Assembly: GCF_025979705.1 (NCBI RefSeq)
Contig: NZ_CP110136.1
Span: 2,232,001 to 2,296,000 of the forward strand
Reading direction: 5' to 3'
DNA: 64,000 bases
Source of the DNA: Hymenobacter sp. YIM 151858-1
GTDB lineage: Bacteria; Bacteroidota; Bacteroidia; Cytophagales; Hymenobacteraceae
Under the pieces are notes generated by a model. It was not told the origin of the DNA and did not search any database. It was given only the letters and a program-made list of their open reading frames with translations. Below, piece after piece: positions 63,304 through 64,000 of the stretch; the stretch's first letter is position 1; the number at the start of each line of letters is the position of its first letter. Made by a program: the position numbers and the translations under genes.

Positions 63304-64000
63304 TTATTCTACTTCACATCCAACAGCACGATACTGGTGCTTAAATCGCTCAATCCATTTCAGCCATTGCGCAAAGAAATCATCTGCACTTTGGCTTGTA
63401 CCAATAAATTGCCGGAAGTATTCAGGAGCGAAATCCTTAGGAAAATCATGCATCGCGTCTAGCTCGCCTGCTATCCATGCTTGATTCATGATATAATTAA
63501 AACGAACCATATCAAAATCGATTTCCCTAAACCCATTCGTAGTAGACGTGATGTAAGAAGTCTGCGTGCTCTCCTTTACTAGCTTGCCGTACCGACTATG
63601 CGTTTGGTCGTACCAGGTAGATGCCTTTTTTAATTGATCTTCCTCAAGCACTATATTTCGCGCATCCTTCCACAAATACAACCAGTATTTTTTATCAAAA
63701 CACGCAGAAGCAACAGCATACAGCACATAAAACGGCAACTGATACTTCATTATCGATTGAAAGAAACCTAATCGATAAAACACAGATCTAAATTTGTACT
63801 TATTCATAAATACAAATTCATCCCAGCTACTTATCTCCGGCGTAATCTCCTCAATATTATCAGAAATACCCACTTTACGCCCAGCGACTAATGTTGCATT
63901 TCCTTGCCAGGCTAAACGCAGCATCACCATGTGCTGCTCATTCATAATGGTATTAACCTCGGCTAAGTCAACAGGCTGAGTAATCCAGATGTCATCTTCG
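63304..64000 (-). CDS. Glycosyltransferase-like protein, C-terminal part (runs off the window)
   Basis: An open frame enters at the right edge and ends at 63304, about 232 residues. The visible N-terminal bases read EDDIWITQPVDLAEVNTIMN, with an acidic D-D that could be a D-x-D-type site, then WQGNATLVAGRKVGISDNIE and a helical C-terminal part ending KHQYRAVGCEVE. Position in an operon with GT61 suggests a glycan-synthesis protein; the family cannot be named from this part. Confidence 0.5.
   Translation of the reverse strand, partial: EDDIWITQPVDLAEVNTIMNEQHMVMLRLAWQGNATLVAGRKVGISDNIEEITPEISSWDEFVFMNKYKFRSVFYRLGFFQSIMKYQLPFYVLYAVASACFDKKYWLYLWKDARNIVLEEDQLKKASTWYDQTHSRYGKLVKESTQTSYITSTTNGFREIDFDMVRFNYIMNQAWIAGELDAMHDFPKDFAPEYFRQFIGTSQSADDFFAQWLKWIERFKHQYRAVGCEVE

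Overview
The window looks like chromosomal DNA of a GC-rich member of the Bacteroidota, most likely a Hymenobacter or close relative (family-level inference). The evidence is the gene content and order: bamD, an Rpb6/omega-type RNA polymerase subunit, coaC/coaB, a DUF4835 protein and recN in one block; mutL followed by two rhomboid genes; and hpt, adk and obgE together. It also carries bshA (bacillithiol pathway), an OstA/LptA-like protein, and many promoter-like sites matching the Bacteroidota -7 consensus TAnnTTTG.

Layout. 1-9.1 kb: part of an M28-like peptidase, a proline-iminopeptidase-like hydrolase, small membrane proteins, a methyltransferase, a TerB-like protein, a tail-specific protease, an ACT protein, a hydroxyacid dehydrogenase, and an atypical low-GC outer-membrane gene. 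9.1-18.8 kb, minus strand: fabI, a GIY-YIG nuclease gene boxed between two long palindromes, recN, DUF4835, coaB, coaC, omega, bamD, the OstA-like gene and a GDPD lipoprotein. 18.9-31.7 kb: tilS, mdh, two rhomboids, mutL, a GH3/serine-hydrolase fusion, bshA, an anchored coiled-coil protein and an IscA-type protein. 31.7-48.4 kb: lipoproteins, a ChaN-like protein, an ABC exporter pair, an ECF sigma factor with a coupled membrane protein, dnaJ, grpE, a GAF protein, obgE, adk, hpt, a membrane pyrophosphatase, an M42 peptidase and a TPR protein. 48.4-64 kb: a surface-polysaccharide locus with a polytopic membrane protein, a sugar formyltransferase, a polysaccharide deacetylase, a WecE-type aminotransferase, a GT2 transferase, five GT4 transferases, a GT61 protein and a further partial protein, interrupted by two IS1-family elements.

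Functional picture. Most of the window is envelope and core housekeeping: outer-membrane assembly (BamD, OstA-like), peptidoglycan turnover, CoA and nucleotide metabolism, DNA repair and chaperones. The last 15 kb build a glycan. The aminotransferase and formyltransferase together suggest a formamido-dideoxyhexose, which is an inference.

Two patterns run across genes. First, the hexamer CCTAGG occurs about 66 times by eye, almost always as ACCTAGG or CCTAGGT, in both coding and intergenic DNA, and it nearly disappears in the glycan locus. It behaves like a highly iterated palindrome. Second, long imperfect or perfect palindromes that begin GTCAT and end ATGAC recur between genes; two of them precisely flank the GIY-YIG gene, which suggests a nuclease-linked mobile repeat. 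I saw no tRNA, rRNA, CRISPR array or recognisable defence operon.
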